Notes: generated by a model not told the origin, from the letters alone. A stretch of 64,000 nucleotides of DNA from Paracoccaceae bacterium (GCA_033344815.1 JAWPMR010000001.1:1784136-1848135), one strand, 5' to 3'. Positions 9,713 to 20,035 are shown, counted from the stretch's first letter. Numbers and translations: made by a program.

Positions 9713-11055
9713 TTACTCACTGCATCCGCGACCGCTTCAACAACACTATCAACCGCGCGCTCCATAAGCACCGAATCTTCATGCTCTGCCATAACGCGCA
9801 CCAGAGGTTCGGTTCCCGATTTTCGGATTAACAGCCTGCCTGCACCCGAAAGATCCGCTTCCGCCTGCGCAATCGCCTTTTTGACAAGGATGCTTTCAAG
9901 CGGAGTCTGTCCAGCTGAAAAGCGCACGTTCTTAAGAATCTGTGGTACGGCGTCGAAATTGTGCAGCAATGCACTCGCAGGCTTTTCAGACCGTACCATT
10001 TCCGCAAGGAATTGGAGTCCCGCCATCAGCCCATCCCCCGTGGTTGCATAATCAGACATCACGATATGCCCGGACTGCTCACCGCCGAGGTTGTAATTGC
10101 CCGAACGCATGCGCTCGACGACATACCTGTCACCCACCGCGGTGCGTTCCAGTCGCACACCCTTGCCAGCAAGAAAATGCTCAAGGCCAAGATTGGACAT
10201 CACTGTCGCGACGAGTGCGTTGTTCGCCAGCTTGCCTTCAGCGGCCCACCTTTCGGCCATCAACGCCATGAACTGATCGCCGTCTCCGATCTTGCCGTTT
10301 TCATCCAGCAAGATCACCCGGTCCGCATCGCCATCAAGGCAAATGGCCACGTCAGCGCCATGTGCAACGACTGTTTCGGCCGCAAGTTGTGGATGCGTCG
10401 ACCCGCACCCCTTGTTGATGTTCTGACCATTTGGCCCCACACCCACCGGGATAACCGTAGCCCCAAGCTCCCAAAGTGCCTCAGGTGCAACGCGATACGC
10501 TGCCCCGTTTGCGCAATCCACAACCACCTTGAGCCCATCCAGACGCATCTGGCGTGGAAACGATGACTTCACGCGTTCAATATAGCGAAAACGCCCGTCA
10601 TCGATACGCTTGGCCCGCCCGATGTGTTTAGCCTCAATAGGCGCAACACCTGTCGCAATCAGTCCTTCGATATCCGCTTCCATCTGATCAGAAAGCTTGA
10701 ACCCGTCGGGCCCGAAAAATTTGATCCCGTTATCCTCGGCGGGGTTATGGCTGGCCGAGATCATCACGCCAAGATCGGCGCGCATTGAACGTGTCAACAA
10801 GCCGACAGCCGGCGTGGGCACGGGTCCAAGCAAGAGCACGTTCATTCCGGTCGATGTGAGCCCTGCCGTGAGGGCATTCTCAAACATGTAGCCGGAAAGG
10901 CGGGTGTCCTTCCCAATGACCACGCGGTGCACGCTGGAGCGGTCCCGACTGAAATAGCGCCCGACGGCTGCTCCAATTTGCAGCGCCATATCAGCGGTCA
11001 TTGGGTGTATATTAGCCGTGCCGCGCACGCCATCTGTGCCAAAGAGTTTATCCAT
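9709..11055 (-). CDS. glmM: Phosphoglucosamine mutase
   Basis: Converts glucosamine-6-phosphate to glucosamine-1-phosphate on the way to UDP-GlcNAc for peptidoglycan and lipopolysaccharide. The start is set at ATG 11055 ([12 protein letters not shown]), the family's canonical N-terminus, giving 448 residues. Ser102 in MISASHNP is the phosphoserine that carries the transferred phosphate. The metal-binding loop DGDADR and the C-terminal phosphate-binding [12 protein letters not shown] are present. Its start lies inside the last 8 nt of folP, so it is the last gene of the folB-folP-glmM operon, an order also known from other Rhodobacterales. Confidence 0.97.
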   Translation of the reverse strand: MDKLFGTDGVRGTANIHPMTADMALQIGAAVGRYFSRDRSSVHRVVIGKDTRLSGYMFENALTAGLTSTGMNVLLLGPVPTPAVGLLTRSMRADLGVMISASHNPAEDNGIKFFGPDGFKLSDQMEADIEGLIATGVAPIEAKHIGRAKRIDDGRFRYIERVKSSFPRQMRLDGLKVVVDCANGAAYRVAPEALWELGATVIPVGVGPNGQNINKGCGSTHPQLAAETVVAHGADVAICLDGDADRVILLDENGKIGDGDQFMALMAERWAAEGKLANNALVATVMSNLGLEHFLAGKGVRLERTAVGDRYVVERMRSGNYNLGGEQSGHIVMSDYATTGDGLMAGLQFLAEMVRSEKPASALLHNFDAVPQILKNVRFSAGQTPLESILVKKAIAQAEADLSGAGRLLIRKSGTEPLVRVMAEHEDSVLMERAVDSVVEAVADAVSN

Positions 11056-12061
11056 CCGCGCAACCTGCCATGGCCGCACGCCAAAGCGCAATGGCCTGAG
11101 CGGTTTCTGGCACGTCATGCACCCGCACAAATTGTGTCCCATGTTTCAAAGCCGCGAGGGCTATGCTCAAAGATCCGGGCATGCGGTCCTGCGCAGCTTC
11201 GGCTTTGCCAATTGTACCTATGAACTTTTTACGCGACGCCCCCAGCAAGATCGGCACACCCAGCCCATGAAACAATGACAATCTCGCGAGAAGCGCCAGA
11301 TTGTGATCTAACGTTTTGCCGAAACCAATGCCGGGGTCAGCGATAATCCGAGCTTTGGGGATGCCTTGAGCAACAAGACTGGCTATCTGTTTTTTCAGAA
11401 AATCGAATACGTCCAAAACGACGTCTTCGTACTGCGGATCTTGTTGCATGGTTGCTGGGTCACCCTGCGCATGCATCACGCAGACTGGTATGGACTGCGC
11501 AGCGCACAGCGGCGCGAGGTCCTTATCGAAGGTGAAACCAGATACATCGTTCACCAGGTTGGCACCGGCCTCCAATGCGGCCGCGGCGACAGCAGACTTG
11601 CGCGTGTCTATTGAAATGGTTTGGTTGATACCCGCAGCTCTCAAGGCCTTGATGACCGGCACAGTTCGTTCGATTTCCTGATCTGCGGATATGAAAGCGG
11701 CACCGGGGCGTGTCGACTCACCACCAACATCCAAAACATCGGCAGTGCGCATTTTCAGTGCGCCCGACACGGCAGCTTCTTCCGAATTGTGTTTACCGCC
11801 GTCTGAAAAACTATCAGGGGTGATGTTCAGAATCCCCATAATGCGTGGTCTGTGCATCTTTATCCCGGCAATGTCAGCGCGTGGTTCGATCAGTGACGAG
11901 ATATCTGCCGGATCCAGATCGGCGGCAGATACTGTAACGGGCACCGCAGAACGGGATAGAATTTCGATGTCAGTGAACCACCCCCTCCCACCCGCAAGGG
12001 TCAAAGCGTGAGCGGGGCGGGCTGTATCAACTTGAACAATCGGGCGAAAATACGCAGTCAT
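11048..12061 (-). CDS. folP: Dihydropteroate synthase
   Basis: Joins 6-hydroxymethyl-dihydropterin diphosphate and p-aminobenzoate to make dihydropteroate; it is the sulfonamide target. The TIM-barrel signatures are [15 protein letters not shown] (about residue 75), [18 protein letters not shown], and the C-terminal [11 protein letters not shown]. The usual length is about 270-280; here 337, with an extra N-terminal segment of about 65 residues ([20 protein letters not shown] and beyond) before the barrel. The same extension could be a small docking domain or an overextended start, but the start ATG at 12061 fits the 3-nt gap after folB. Middle gene of folB-folP-glmM. Confidence 0.96.
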   Translation of the reverse strand: MTAYFRPIVQVDTARPAHALTLAGGRGWFTDIEILSRSAVPVTVSAADLDPADISSLIEPRADIAGIKMHRPRIMGILNITPDSFSDGGKHNSEEAAVSGALKMRTADVLDVGGESTRPGAAFISADQEIERTVPVIKALRAAGINQTISIDTRKSAVAAAALEAGANLVNDVSGFTFDKDLAPLCAAQSIPVCVMHAQGDPATMQQDPQYEDVVLDVFDFLKKQIASLVAQGIPKARIIADPGIGFGKTLDHNLALLARLSLFHGLGVPILLGASRKKFIGTIGKAEAAQDRMPGSLSIALAALKHGTQFVRVHDVPETAQAIALWRAAMAGCADG

Positions 12062-12064
12062 CGC

Positions 12065-12988
12065 CTACAGGTTTTCGTCCTGAGCTGAAACCGACCGTAA
12101 CGGCACAGAAGCGCTTTGCGGCAAGTCTGCGCCGATCACCAGCATTTCGCTCGCTTCAAAGGTCGCGGCAAACCAGGCCGCCAGAGCAACCGCATCACGC
12201 GGTTGTGCGGAGGGTCCATCGACCGCATCCAATACAATCTTTGACGGGGCCCAGACACAGGATTGCCCGTTCTTCATGGCCCAGTCGAGCTCCGTGCGCG
12301 TATTTACGACAACGCAACGATCATCCTTTGACGCGAGAACCCACGCATTTTGTTCGATCGCCAGCAGATCAATCCGACGCTGCGCCATTTTGTGATCAAT
12401 CTGGGGTGCCGACGTATCGGACGCACCGACGCAGAAAATCAATGGTCTGCCCGTCGTTTCCAACTGGTCAATCCAACCCTTGAGAAACCGAGACCTGATT
12501 GCTGCATTACTCAAATAAATCAATTCTGGCTGAGGTGCGGAATCTTCTTGCAGCGGTGTGACAACAGATCCCCCACGTGCCCGCACGATCTCGACGCCCA
12601 AAGCACCGGGTCCACGGTCCAGTTTTTCAATCCGCACAAAAGCACGCTTGGCTTGAGGTTCCAGAAGAATCCGCTCTGCCACGCGTTCCGCAAGCGTTTC
12701 CAGAAGGTTCAAGCGCTCCTCAGAAAGTTCGGATGCAATGGATTCCGTGACTTTGTCATAGCTCAGGATGCGGTCCACATCGTCGTCTATAGGTCCAGTC
12801 AAGGGCTGCACTTCAACAACAATATTGAAACAAATCCGCTGCGTGACTCCGCGCTCGGCTTGAAACGCGCCAATTTCTACTTCGACAATATGATCCCGCA
12901 AGGAAATTCGATCTAGCTGATCTGTTCCCGCAGTGGCCTGCGATCTTTCGCTGGGATGCGCGAAGGCAAGTCTGATTTCGGAGCTCAT
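12065..12988 (-). CDS. folB: Dihydroneopterin aldolase with long C-terminal extension
   Basis: Makes 6-hydroxymethyl-dihydropterin from dihydroneopterin in folate synthesis. The aldolase core is at about residues 25-145: ISLRDHIVEVEIGAFQAERG, DDDVDRILSYDKV, LNLLETLAERVAERIL with the Glu of the active site, and the Lys in IEKLDRGPGALGVEI. Typical FolB is about 120 residues; this protein is 307. The second half (about 150-307) has an alpha/beta pattern (LIFCVGASD, CVVVNTRTELDWA, VALAAWFAATFEASEMLVIG) with no signature I can name; it faintly recalls amino-acid-kinase folds, which is a guess. First gene of the folB-folP-glmM operon, 3 nt before folP. Confidence 0.9.
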   Translation of the reverse strand: MSSEIRLAFAHPSERSQATAGTDQLDRISLRDHIVEVEIGAFQAERGVTQRICFNIVVEVQPLTGPIDDDVDRILSYDKVTESIASELSEERLNLLETLAERVAERILLEPQAKRAFVRIEKLDRGPGALGVEIVRARGGSVVTPLQEDSAPQPELIYLSNAAIRSRFLKGWIDQLETTGRPLIFCVGASDTSAPQIDHKMAQRRIDLLAIEQNAWVLASKDDRCVVVNTRTELDWAMKNGQSCVWAPSKIVLDAVDGPSAQPRDAVALAAWFAATFEASEMLVIGADLPQSASVPLRSVSAQDENL

Positions 12989-13080
12989 GGGCTGGACTTT
13001 CTGTCGAAATGGGCGCGCATCTCTATGGAGGGCGCGTTCCGTTTACAGCCATCCGCAGCGCGCGCAAAGTACCGAAAGCG

Positions 13081-13707
13081 TCAATTGCTCGCTGTTCTCC
13101 ACGTATGTCGGTAAAATACGTGAACACCGATAGCAGCAGTTTTGGTGTAGACTTTGCTCCACCGAGGTTTCACGGCAGTTGTATGGTAATGAGTTGCGCC
13201 TTCGGTGAGGTCCGGAGCGACCCCATCCAACGCCGCGCGCGCCACTTTGGACACCCGTTCAAAGGCTCGCGGCTCCGCAATAATCTCTTTTTGTCCATCA
13301 CATGTATAGGTGAACTGGCACTGGTATTTCTTACCGGTACCTTGATGAATCACGCCACACGCCGAACTTGGAAACCGCCCGGATTGCACGCGGTTCAGGA
13401 TCACTTCTGCCACCGCAAATTGCCCTTTGACGGTTTCCCCACGCGCTTCGAAATAGAGTGCTTCCGCGAGACAGCGCCACTCATCGCCGCCCTGCGGTGA
13501 AGGCTGCCGATCAATCCACGACTTTGAAAACTCCAAAGTAGGCGCCGATTTGGCTGATCCATTTTTGTCTAGCTTGCGCTTTTCGACGATGGATCCAGAA
13601 TCGCTGTTTTGACGCTCGCCTTGGCGTGCTGTCGCGGTATCAGCGACAAAAGCACTCAAAAACAGGCCTAAAGACAGCGAAAAAATCGCTTTGCAGATAA
13701 TACGCAC
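13081..13707 (-). CDS. Secreted SleB-type cell-wall hydrolase
   Basis: A 208-residue exported peptidoglycan hydrolase. A signal peptide covers about residues 1-28 (CKAIFSLSLGLFLSAFVADTATA). A disordered linker follows, then the Hydrolase_2/SleB domain at about 75-205, with EWRCLAEALYFEARGE (probable catalytic Glu), FAVAEVILNRV and a conserved Cys pair in SSACGVIHQ and QCQFTYTCDG. SleB enzymes are lytic transglycosylases or amidases acting on the glycan strand. I choose GTG at 13707 because GGGGGA lies 7 nt upstream; a TTG at 13722 would overlap that site. It is monocistronic between folB and the dikinase gene. Confidence 0.88.
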   Translation of the reverse strand: MRIICKAIFSLSLGLFLSAFVADTATARQGERQNSDSGSIVEKRKLDKNGSAKSAPTLEFSKSWIDRQPSPQGGDEWRCLAEALYFEARGETVKGQFAVAEVILNRVQSGRFPSSACGVIHQGTGKKYQCQFTYTCDGQKEIIAEPRAFERVSKVARAALDGVAPDLTEGATHYHTTAVKPRWSKVYTKTAAIGVHVFYRHTWRTASN

Positions 13708-13863
13708 GACTGCGTCCCCCAAGTCAAATTCTTGGCCGTGCTCTACCCACTAAAAAAGTTGACGTAAAGTTTACGCGTTCCGGCATGGTTAACATCGGCA
13801 GGCAACCGCTCAACACGTCATCCGTGAAACCGCTATATATAGATTCATATAATTCAGAATCCG

Positions 13864-16428
13864 CTACATGTTGATGCCTATCGCCAATTGTGCGGCAGCT
13901 AGTCGCGCCACTGGGACGCGGAAGGGTGAGCAGGACACATAGTCGAAACCCGCATCTCGGCAGAAGGCAATTGATTCGGGATTACCGCCATGTTCACCGC
14001 AAATGGACAAAGTGACGTCAGGCTGCGCGGAGCGCCCTCTTTCTGCTCCAACTTTCAACAACTCTCCCACACCGTCCTTGTCCAAGACGTGAAATGGATC
14101 TTCCGGGAAGACTCCCTGTTGAACGTAGTCTGACATGAAACGCCCGGCATCATCGCGCGACAATCCGTAAGCCATTTGTGTCAGATCGTTAGTTCCGAAA
14201 CTTAAAAAAGCGCAATGCGGTGCAATTTCAGCAGCCCTTAGCGCCGCACGTGGCGTTTCCACCATCACGCCCAACCGATAATCGAACTCTTCACCCATTT
14301 CAGTGCGAACCGCCGCCGCAATACCATCAATCGAGGTCTTTACCAGTTCAACCTCGCGCCGGGCAGAAACAAGTGGGATCATGATCTCAGGCACAACGGC
14401 GGTGCCATGCCTGCTGATCTCGATTGTGGCTTCAAAAATGGCCCGTGCCTGCATTTCATAGATTTCCGGCACAGTCACGCCAAGACGCACACCGCGCAAA
14501 CCCAGCATCGGGTTATACTCAGACATCGCTTCGATCCGCCGGGATACATCCGACAAGGGCAGATCCAGTGCTTCGGCCAATTCGCGCTGCCCAACGCGGT
14601 CTGTTGGCAGGAATTCGTGCAAAGGTGGATCAAACAGACGGATGCAGACCGGCTGCCCTTCCATAATCCGGAAAAGCTGTGTGAAATCTGCGCGTTGCAT
14701 GGGCAACAATCGCTCAAGAACAGCGCGGCGGTCCTGCGATGTTTCAGCAAATATCATTTCGCGCATGACAGTCAGTCGGCCCGCTTCGAAAAACATGTGC
14801 TCGGTTCGACACAGTCCGATCCCCTGCGCATTAAAGTTACGCGCGGTCTGTGCGTCTGCTGGCGTATCCGCGTTTGCACGAATGCCGATGTCACAAAACT
14901 CGGTAGACCACTCCATCAACTTCTGAAAGCTCTCATCCAAAGCGGCTTCGCGCATCTCCGGCGCGCCGGCAAGTACTTCGCCGCTGGTGCCGTCAACGGT
15001 TATGACTTCTCCCGTCGTAAAGACGCGGCCATCTTTTGTGACCAATTGGTTTTTGCTACGGTTGAATCTCATATTCGAAGCACCCACCACACAGGGCAGA
15101 CCAATCCCGCGTCCAATGACCGCGGCATGGCTGGTGATGCCGCCCCGCTCGGTCAATACGGCTTGCGCGGCATGCATCCCTCTGATGTCTTCAGGCGAAG
15201 TTTCGCGACGCACCAGAATACAAGGATCACCCCGCGCGGCGCTTGCCTGTGCTTCGGCGGCTGTAAAGACGATTTGCCCTGCTGCAGCCCCTGGGCTTGC
15301 CGCAATTCCACGCCCAATGACATCGCGCCGGGCATCCGGGCTCACCTGCCGGTGAAGTAGCTCAGACAAAGTGCGCGGCTGAATGCGCATCAACGCCTCC
15401 GCGCGCGGAATGACCTGATCATCGGCCAGTTGTACCGCAATCCGAACCGCGGCCTGACTGGATCTTGCAACCCGAACACCATCAAGGATGTGCAGGGCCC
15501 CGTTTTCGATGGCAAATTCAACCTGCATCTCTTCGCGCAACTTGACCCGCATCAGCGCCGCATGCGCTTTCAGATCCTGAAAGGCATCTGGTGCCAATTC
15601 TTCCAGAGAAGCGCCTCGAGGATCACAGCTGAGATACAAGGCGGCGGCATCCCCCTCAAGGGCATCGCGCCCCTGACTTTGACTGAGATATCGGCCTGTA
15701 ATCTGCGGCAGCCCGGTGTCACTGTTCACCAGTTGTAAGACGCCGGATCCGCATTCTCCCTGACCAAGGCCGAGCGCCATTTCCTGCACCACCAGCCCCA
15801 GCCCTGCGTCTGCTGGCGCGCCTTTGGCTTGCCGCAACAACCGCGCGGAGGTTCCATCCCACGCGCGCGCCATGGATTTCAACACCGCCGCCAATTGCTC
15901 TGAGGGGTCTTCGGGAAAAGGCTCTTCGAGATCGTTTTCATAAGCGCGCAACGCTTCGCTCAAACCTTCGCGCCCTTCGCCATGCACATCTTCAAAAACA
16001 TCCGGGTCAAGGCGCGCGACATCAACCGCATAAGACTGCACGAAACGGGTAAAAATTGCCCGCGCCGCTGTTTCGCCAAGCCGCTCTTTAAGTGCTTCAA
16101 AGCGGCGTTCATTCATACCGATATTCAAAACGGCGCCGGGACCACCCCAGTCCGGGTCTTCCGAGGAGGGCCGCACACAAAGCAAGGCCCCGTCCGGGAA
16201 TTGCGACACGATTGCCGGGATATCGGGCAACTCGCCTTTTGCAATGCGTTTGACAGCGTCAAAGGACAACGCAACGGTCCGCGGGACGGGCAACTCCAAC
16301 CGGACCAGCCGCTGCAAGCATTTTGCCCGACCCCCATGTGTTTCCGCCGTAATCGGCGCTTTTGGCGTTACAAGTGTGGTATGTGGATTATTCTGCACTG
16401 CGGCACCCAATTTGTATGGCCGCAGCAT
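13864..16428 (-). CDS. ppdK: Divergent pyruvate phosphate dikinase
   Basis: An 854-residue PEP-utilising enzyme with three domains: an N-terminal ATP-grasp-like nucleotide domain (about 1-350), the phospho-His domain with His434 in GGITSHAAVIGRGIGLPCVVGA, and a C-terminal TIM barrel (about 510-854) ending ICGEHGG...CSPFRVPVARLAAAQ, where the Cys protonates PEP enolate. The family reaction interconverts pyruvate, ATP and Pi with PEP, AMP and PPi. Oddity: the nucleotide-domain signature is RPSSEDPDWGGPGAVLNIG near residue 86, replacing the usual RSGAxxSMPGMMDTVLNLG. This makes it a distinct branch whose nucleotide use may differ. It is 54 bp downstream of glyS on the same strand. Confidence 0.85.
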   Translation of the reverse strand: MLRPYKLGAAVQNNPHTTLVTPKAPITAETHGGRAKCLQRLVRLELPVPRTVALSFDAVKRIAKGELPDIPAIVSQFPDGALLCVRPSSEDPDWGGPGAVLNIGMNERRFEALKERLGETAARAIFTRFVQSYAVDVARLDPDVFEDVHGEGREGLSEALRAYENDLEEPFPEDPSEQLAAVLKSMARAWDGTSARLLRQAKGAPADAGLGLVVQEMALGLGQGECGSGVLQLVNSDTGLPQITGRYLSQSQGRDALEGDAAALYLSCDPRGASLEELAPDAFQDLKAHAALMRVKLREEMQVEFAIENGALHILDGVRVARSSQAAVRIAVQLADDQVIPRAEALMRIQPRTLSELLHRQVSPDARRDVIGRGIAASPGAAAGQIVFTAAEAQASAARGDPCILVRRETSPEDIRGMHAAQAVLTERGGITSHAAVIGRGIGLPCVVGASNMRFNRSKNQLVTKDGRVFTTGEVITVDGTSGEVLAGAPEMREAALDESFQKLMEWSTEFCDIGIRANADTPADAQTARNFNAQGIGLCRTEHMFFEAGRLTVMREMIFAETSQDRRAVLERLLPMQRADFTQLFRIMEGQPVCIRLFDPPLHEFLPTDRVGQRELAEALDLPLSDVSRRIEAMSEYNPMLGLRGVRLGVTVPEIYEMQARAIFEATIEISRHGTAVVPEIMIPLVSARREVELVKTSIDGIAAAVRTEMGEEFDYRLGVMVETPRAALRAAEIAPHCAFLSFGTNDLTQMAYGLSRDDAGRFMSDYVQQGVFPEDPFHVLDKDGVGELLKVGAERGRSAQPDVTLSICGEHGGNPESIAFCRDAGFDYVSCSPFRVPVARLAAAQLAIGINM

Positions 16429-16482
16429 AGGGTGTTAACCTGCACTGACAAGTACCTAGAAATGCTTACGATCAGTCGCAAT

Positions 16483-18576
16483 TCATCCGTCGATGAGTGT
16501 CAGATCGGCCACCGACCCACAAAGCTTTTTGATTTGGCTCAGCAGGTTCAGGCGGTTGCGTCGAATGGTGCTATTGTCCGAATTGACTTGCACGGCGGTA
16601 AAGAATGCATCCAACGGCTCGCGCAGGGCGGCCATTGACGACATTGCAGTTGCAAAATCCAATGCATCCATTGCGGGTTTGATTTTCGCCTCAGCCGCGT
16701 CGAGGGCTGCAAACAAAGCGCGCTCCTCATCGGTTTCGGCGTATTTTACATCGGCACCATAGGAGTATTCCACGCCGTCTGCGGCCTCGGCTTGCATCAG
16801 AATGTTATTCGCGCGCTTGAAGGCCTGAAGGAGGTTTTCACCATCATCTGTTGCCAGTACTTCCGATAGAGCGGTCGCACGCTTTGCCAGCAGCGTCAGG
16901 TCGTCATTGCCCGGCATCGCGATGCAAGCGTCGATGATATCATGGCGAATGCCTTGGTCCCGGAGATAGACCTTGAGGCGGTCGTGGAGAAAAGAACGAA
17001 TTTCACTGGTATCTGCGTAACCCTTACCGCCATCACGTTCTTTCCCGCCGACAACTTCGGCACTCTTGGAAAAGACGCCGTCAAACGCCAGTGAAAGATC
17101 ATTTTCCAAAACAATTCGAATGGCTCCCAGAGCAGCGCGCCGCAGCGCGTACGGGTCTTTGCTGCCAGTGGGTTTCTCATCAATCGCCCAGAACCCTGTC
17201 AACTTATCGATTTTTTCTGCCAAAGCGACGGCGATAGACACCGGGGCGGTCGGTACATCATCTGAAGGACCAAGTGGGGCGTAGTGTTCCTGAGCCGCCG
17301 CCGCCACTGCATCAGAGCGACCTGAAGCTTTAATGTAATACCGCCCCATAAGCCCTTGAAGTTCAGGGAATTCATAGACCATTTCAGAAGAAAGATCTGC
17401 CTTGGCCAAACGCGCGGCTTCTTCGGCTTCATCCGGATCAGCACCAACAAGCGGAGCCAGTTCACGCGACAGTGCCATCATGCGTTCAATCAGCTCGGCT
17501 TGGGTGCCCAGCTTGTTATGGAACGTCACATTTTCAAGACTTTGTAGCCAGGTGTTCATGTCATTCTGAGCGACTCGCAAGTCATTGTCCCAAAAGAACT
17601 TGGCGTCTGCCAAACGGGCCGACAGAACTTTCTCGTTGCCCGCCAAAATGGTAGATCCATTGTCTGCGGTCTCTATGTTCGCGACTGTGATGAAACGTTC
17701 AATACGACCCGATTTCGGATGACGTACTGAGAAAAACTTCTGATGCTCTTTCATCGATGTTTGGAGAACTTCTGGCGGCAAGCCAAGGAAATCTTGGCCA
17801 ATTTCGCCCATCAGAACCACGGGCCATTCCACAAGTCCGGCAACTTCGGCCAAAAGGCCGGGATCCTCGACCACCTCATATCCACTAGCGAAGGCCATAT
17901 TGGTTGCATCATGCCAGATAGACCGCGCCCTTTCCTCCGGGTCGAGAACGACGTAAGCGCGTTTCAGTTTCGCAGCGTAGTCCTCAAAAGAAGTAACCGA
18001 GAAACTGTCATGCGCCAGGAAGCGGTGCCCCTTCGTCGTGTCGTTTGCAGTAATTCCGTCAACTTCGAGTGGCACAATTTCAGTGCCCGCTTCGTCATTC
18101 AACACACACAGGATCGAATGGAGGGGTCGCACCCAACGCAAACCGCCAGTTTCCCAGCGCATGGATTTTGGCCATGGGAAGTTCCGAATGGTGGCCTCAA
18201 GAACTTCAGCGATAATATCAGCGGCAGGACGCCCTTGTTTTTCGATCTTCGCAAAAAAGACGGCGCCTTTTGGTGTGTCGCGTTGCTCCAGTTGATCCCG
18301 CGTGAGGCCTGCGCCGCGCAAAAATCCTTCGATGGCCTTATCAGGTGCATCGGCACGGGGGCCTTTGCGCTCCTCGATTGTGGTTGGGCTGGCGGCAAGA
18401 ACGTCTTCTATGGTTACGGTCAGGCGACGCGGCGTGGAAAACTCTGCTGCGGAGGCGTAGGTCAATCCGGCATCGACCATGCCATTGGTCATCAGCTTTT
18501 TAAGGTCCTGAGCCGCGCGGCGTTGCATGCGCGCTGGGATTTCTTCGGAAAAAAGTTCGATCAAAAGATCAGGCAT
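16483..18576 (-). CDS. glyS: Glycine-tRNA ligase beta subunit
   Basis: The beta chain of the alpha2beta2 glycyl-tRNA synthetase, which recognises tRNA-Gly for charging by the alpha chain. At 697 residues it has normal length. The family start (LLIELFSEEIPARMQRRAAQ) and the middle WPKSMRWETGGLRWVRPLHSI and FLGLPPEVLQTSMKEHQKFF blocks are all present, and a DALR-like anticodon domain forms the C-terminus. Its ATG overlaps the TGA of the DUF6446 gene by one base (TGATG), indicating translational coupling in the order glyQ-DUF6446-glyS. Confidence 0.97.
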   Translation of the reverse strand: MPDLLIELFSEEIPARMQRRAAQDLKKLMTNGMVDAGLTYASAAEFSTPRRLTVTIEDVLAASPTTIEERKGPRADAPDKAIEGFLRGAGLTRDQLEQRDTPKGAVFFAKIEKQGRPAADIIAEVLEATIRNFPWPKSMRWETGGLRWVRPLHSILCVLNDEAGTEIVPLEVDGITANDTTKGHRFLAHDSFSVTSFEDYAAKLKRAYVVLDPEERARSIWHDATNMAFASGYEVVEDPGLLAEVAGLVEWPVVLMGEIGQDFLGLPPEVLQTSMKEHQKFFSVRHPKSGRIERFITVANIETADNGSTILAGNEKVLSARLADAKFFWDNDLRVAQNDMNTWLQSLENVTFHNKLGTQAELIERMMALSRELAPLVGADPDEAEEAARLAKADLSSEMVYEFPELQGLMGRYYIKASGRSDAVAAAAQEHYAPLGPSDDVPTAPVSIAVALAEKIDKLTGFWAIDEKPTGSKDPYALRRAALGAIRIVLENDLSLAFDGVFSKSAEVVGGKERDGGKGYADTSEIRSFLHDRLKVYLRDQGIRHDIIDACIAMPGNDDLTLLAKRATALSEVLATDDGENLLQAFKRANNILMQAEAADGVEYSYGADVKYAETDEERALFAALDAAEAKIKPAMDALDFATAMSSMAALREPLDAFFTAVQVNSDNSTIRRNRLNLLSQIKKLCGSVADLTLIDG

Positions 18577-19097
18577 CAGTTTTCATCCAGTCTTGGGCAT
18601 TCTTCGCCCACAATCGTTCCGTCGTAAGCTTTTTCGCCACAATCATTGAGTTCGTGCCAGATGTAACCGCGCCCGTCCTCGGAGATAGCGACAATTCGAT
18701 CGACCCCGAACTCCACGTTTTTCTGACCCAAAAAAGGTAAAGCCCGACCGCTCGCCAAATCGTCAGCGATTGCGGCAGCGTCAAAACAATCAAACCACCC
18801 CGGTGCATTGCGCGGTGTTGCACTTTCGAGGCCAACATATGTTTCGCTCAGCATCGCCAGGCTGGAGGAGGTTTCAAAACAAGCCCGGAACCGTATGGGT
18901 GAACTGTCGGCGTCAATCGCCTGAATACCCTGCGCTAAAATCGTTTCGGGCTGATTTGAGGTGAGTGACACGAGTTGCACTTCAGGCAGCGCAGAAGTGG
19001 CCTCTTGGTAAAACCCATAGACCTGCAAGTAATAGAGCGCGACGCCGGCAATTGCCGCCGACGTCAGTATCGCAATGCCAACGATTTTTCCGTTCAT
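18576..19097 (-). CDS. DUF6446-family membrane-anchored protein
   Basis: A 173-residue protein with one N-terminal membrane helix (about residues 5-22, [20 protein letters not shown]) and a mostly periplasmic body with Cys residues in FRACFET, WFDCFDA, LNDCGEK and GEECPRL that may pair. I place it in DUF6446, a family of the Rhodobacterales; function unknown. The start at 19097 (MNGKIVG) overlaps the glyQ stop by 4 nt (ATGA) and its TGA overlaps the glyS ATG by 1 nt, so it is wedged inside the glycyl-tRNA synthetase operon. Such tight coupling would give stoichiometric expression, but a role in charging is hard to picture for an exported protein. Confidence 0.85.
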   Translation of the reverse strand: MNGKIVGIAILTSAAIAGVALYYLQVYGFYQEATSALPEVQLVSLTSNQPETILAQGIQAIDADSSPIRFRACFETSSSLAMLSETYVGLESATPRNAPGWFDCFDAAAIADDLASGRALPFLGQKNVEFGVDRIVAISEDGRGYIWHELNDCGEKAYDGTIVGEECPRLDEN

Positions 19098-20035
19098 GCC
19101 GCGTTTTCCGGTGTCCAGCCTCCGGCACGTGTTTGCACAAAGGCATCCGCGCATCTTTTGGCCAACGCCCGCACCCGCCCAATATAGGCCTGTCGCTCGG
19201 TGACGGAGATCACACCGCGCGCATCCAGTAGATTGAAAATGTGACTGGCCTTGATGCACTGATCATAAGCCGGGTGAGCCATAACGATCCGTTTTCCGGT
19301 CTTGGGATCCTCATGTGGCGTGTCCAGAATTTCGCTGCAATGCTGTTCGGCTTCTTCGAAATGGCGCAATAGAACGGACGTATCCGCGGTATCAAAATTC
19401 CAGCGCGCATATTCTTCTTCGGTCTGTTTGAAGATATCACCATACGTCAGCGCGATTGGCGTTTGCGGATCGTTGAAGGGCATGTCCATGACGTGATCTA
19501 CGCCGAGAATATACATGGCCAATCGCTCCAACCCATACGTCAATTCGCCCGAAACCGGGTGGCAATCATGCCCGCCGACCTGTTGGAAATAGGTGAACTG
19601 GCTGACCTCCATGCCATCGCACCAGACTTCCCACCCAAGGCCCCACGCACCCAAAGTTGGACTTTCCCAGTCATCCTCAACAAATCGAATGTCGTGCATC
19701 GACATGTCAACGCCAATGGCCCGAAGTGATCCGAGGTATAGGTCCTGCAAATCCGGGGGGCTTGGCTTGATCAGCACTTGAAACTGGTAATAGTGCTGCA
19801 ATCGATTGGGATTTTCGCCATAGCGCCCATCCGTCGGCCGTCGGCAGGGTTGCACATAGGCCGCCGACCAAGGCTTGTCGCCCAGCGATCGCAACGTTGT
19901 CGCAGGATGAAAGGTGCCAGCGCCCACTTCCATATCATAGGGCTGCAGGATCGCACATCCCCTGGCGGCCCAATAAGATTGCAATCTCAGGATGATGTCC
20001 TGAAACGATTTAGGGGGGGGTAATGTATCAGACAT
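19094..20035 (-). CDS. glyQ: Glycine-tRNA ligase alpha subunit
   Basis: The catalytic class II subunit of heterotetrameric glycyl-tRNA synthetase: it activates glycine with ATP. At 313 residues it is slightly longer than the usual ~295-300. Near-invariant blocks are visible: [26 protein letters not shown] at the N-terminus, then [25 protein letters not shown] and [23 protein letters not shown]. It is the first gene of glyQ-DUF6446-glyS, with the ppdK-like gene possibly continuing the transcript. The upstream 160-bp gap is shared with the divergent SPOR-protein gene. Confidence 0.98.
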   Translation of the reverse strand: MSDTLPPPKSFQDIILRLQSYWAARGCAILQPYDMEVGAGTFHPATTLRSLGDKPWSAAYVQPCRRPTDGRYGENPNRLQHYYQFQVLIKPSPPDLQDLYLGSLRAIGVDMSMHDIRFVEDDWESPTLGAWGLGWEVWCDGMEVSQFTYFQQVGGHDCHPVSGELTYGLERLAMYILGVDHVMDMPFNDPQTPIALTYGDIFKQTEEEYARWNFDTADTSVLLRHFEEAEQHCSEILDTPHEDPKTGKRIVMAHPAYDQCIKASHIFNLLDARGVISVTERQAYIGRVRALAKRCADAFVQTRAGGWTPENAA

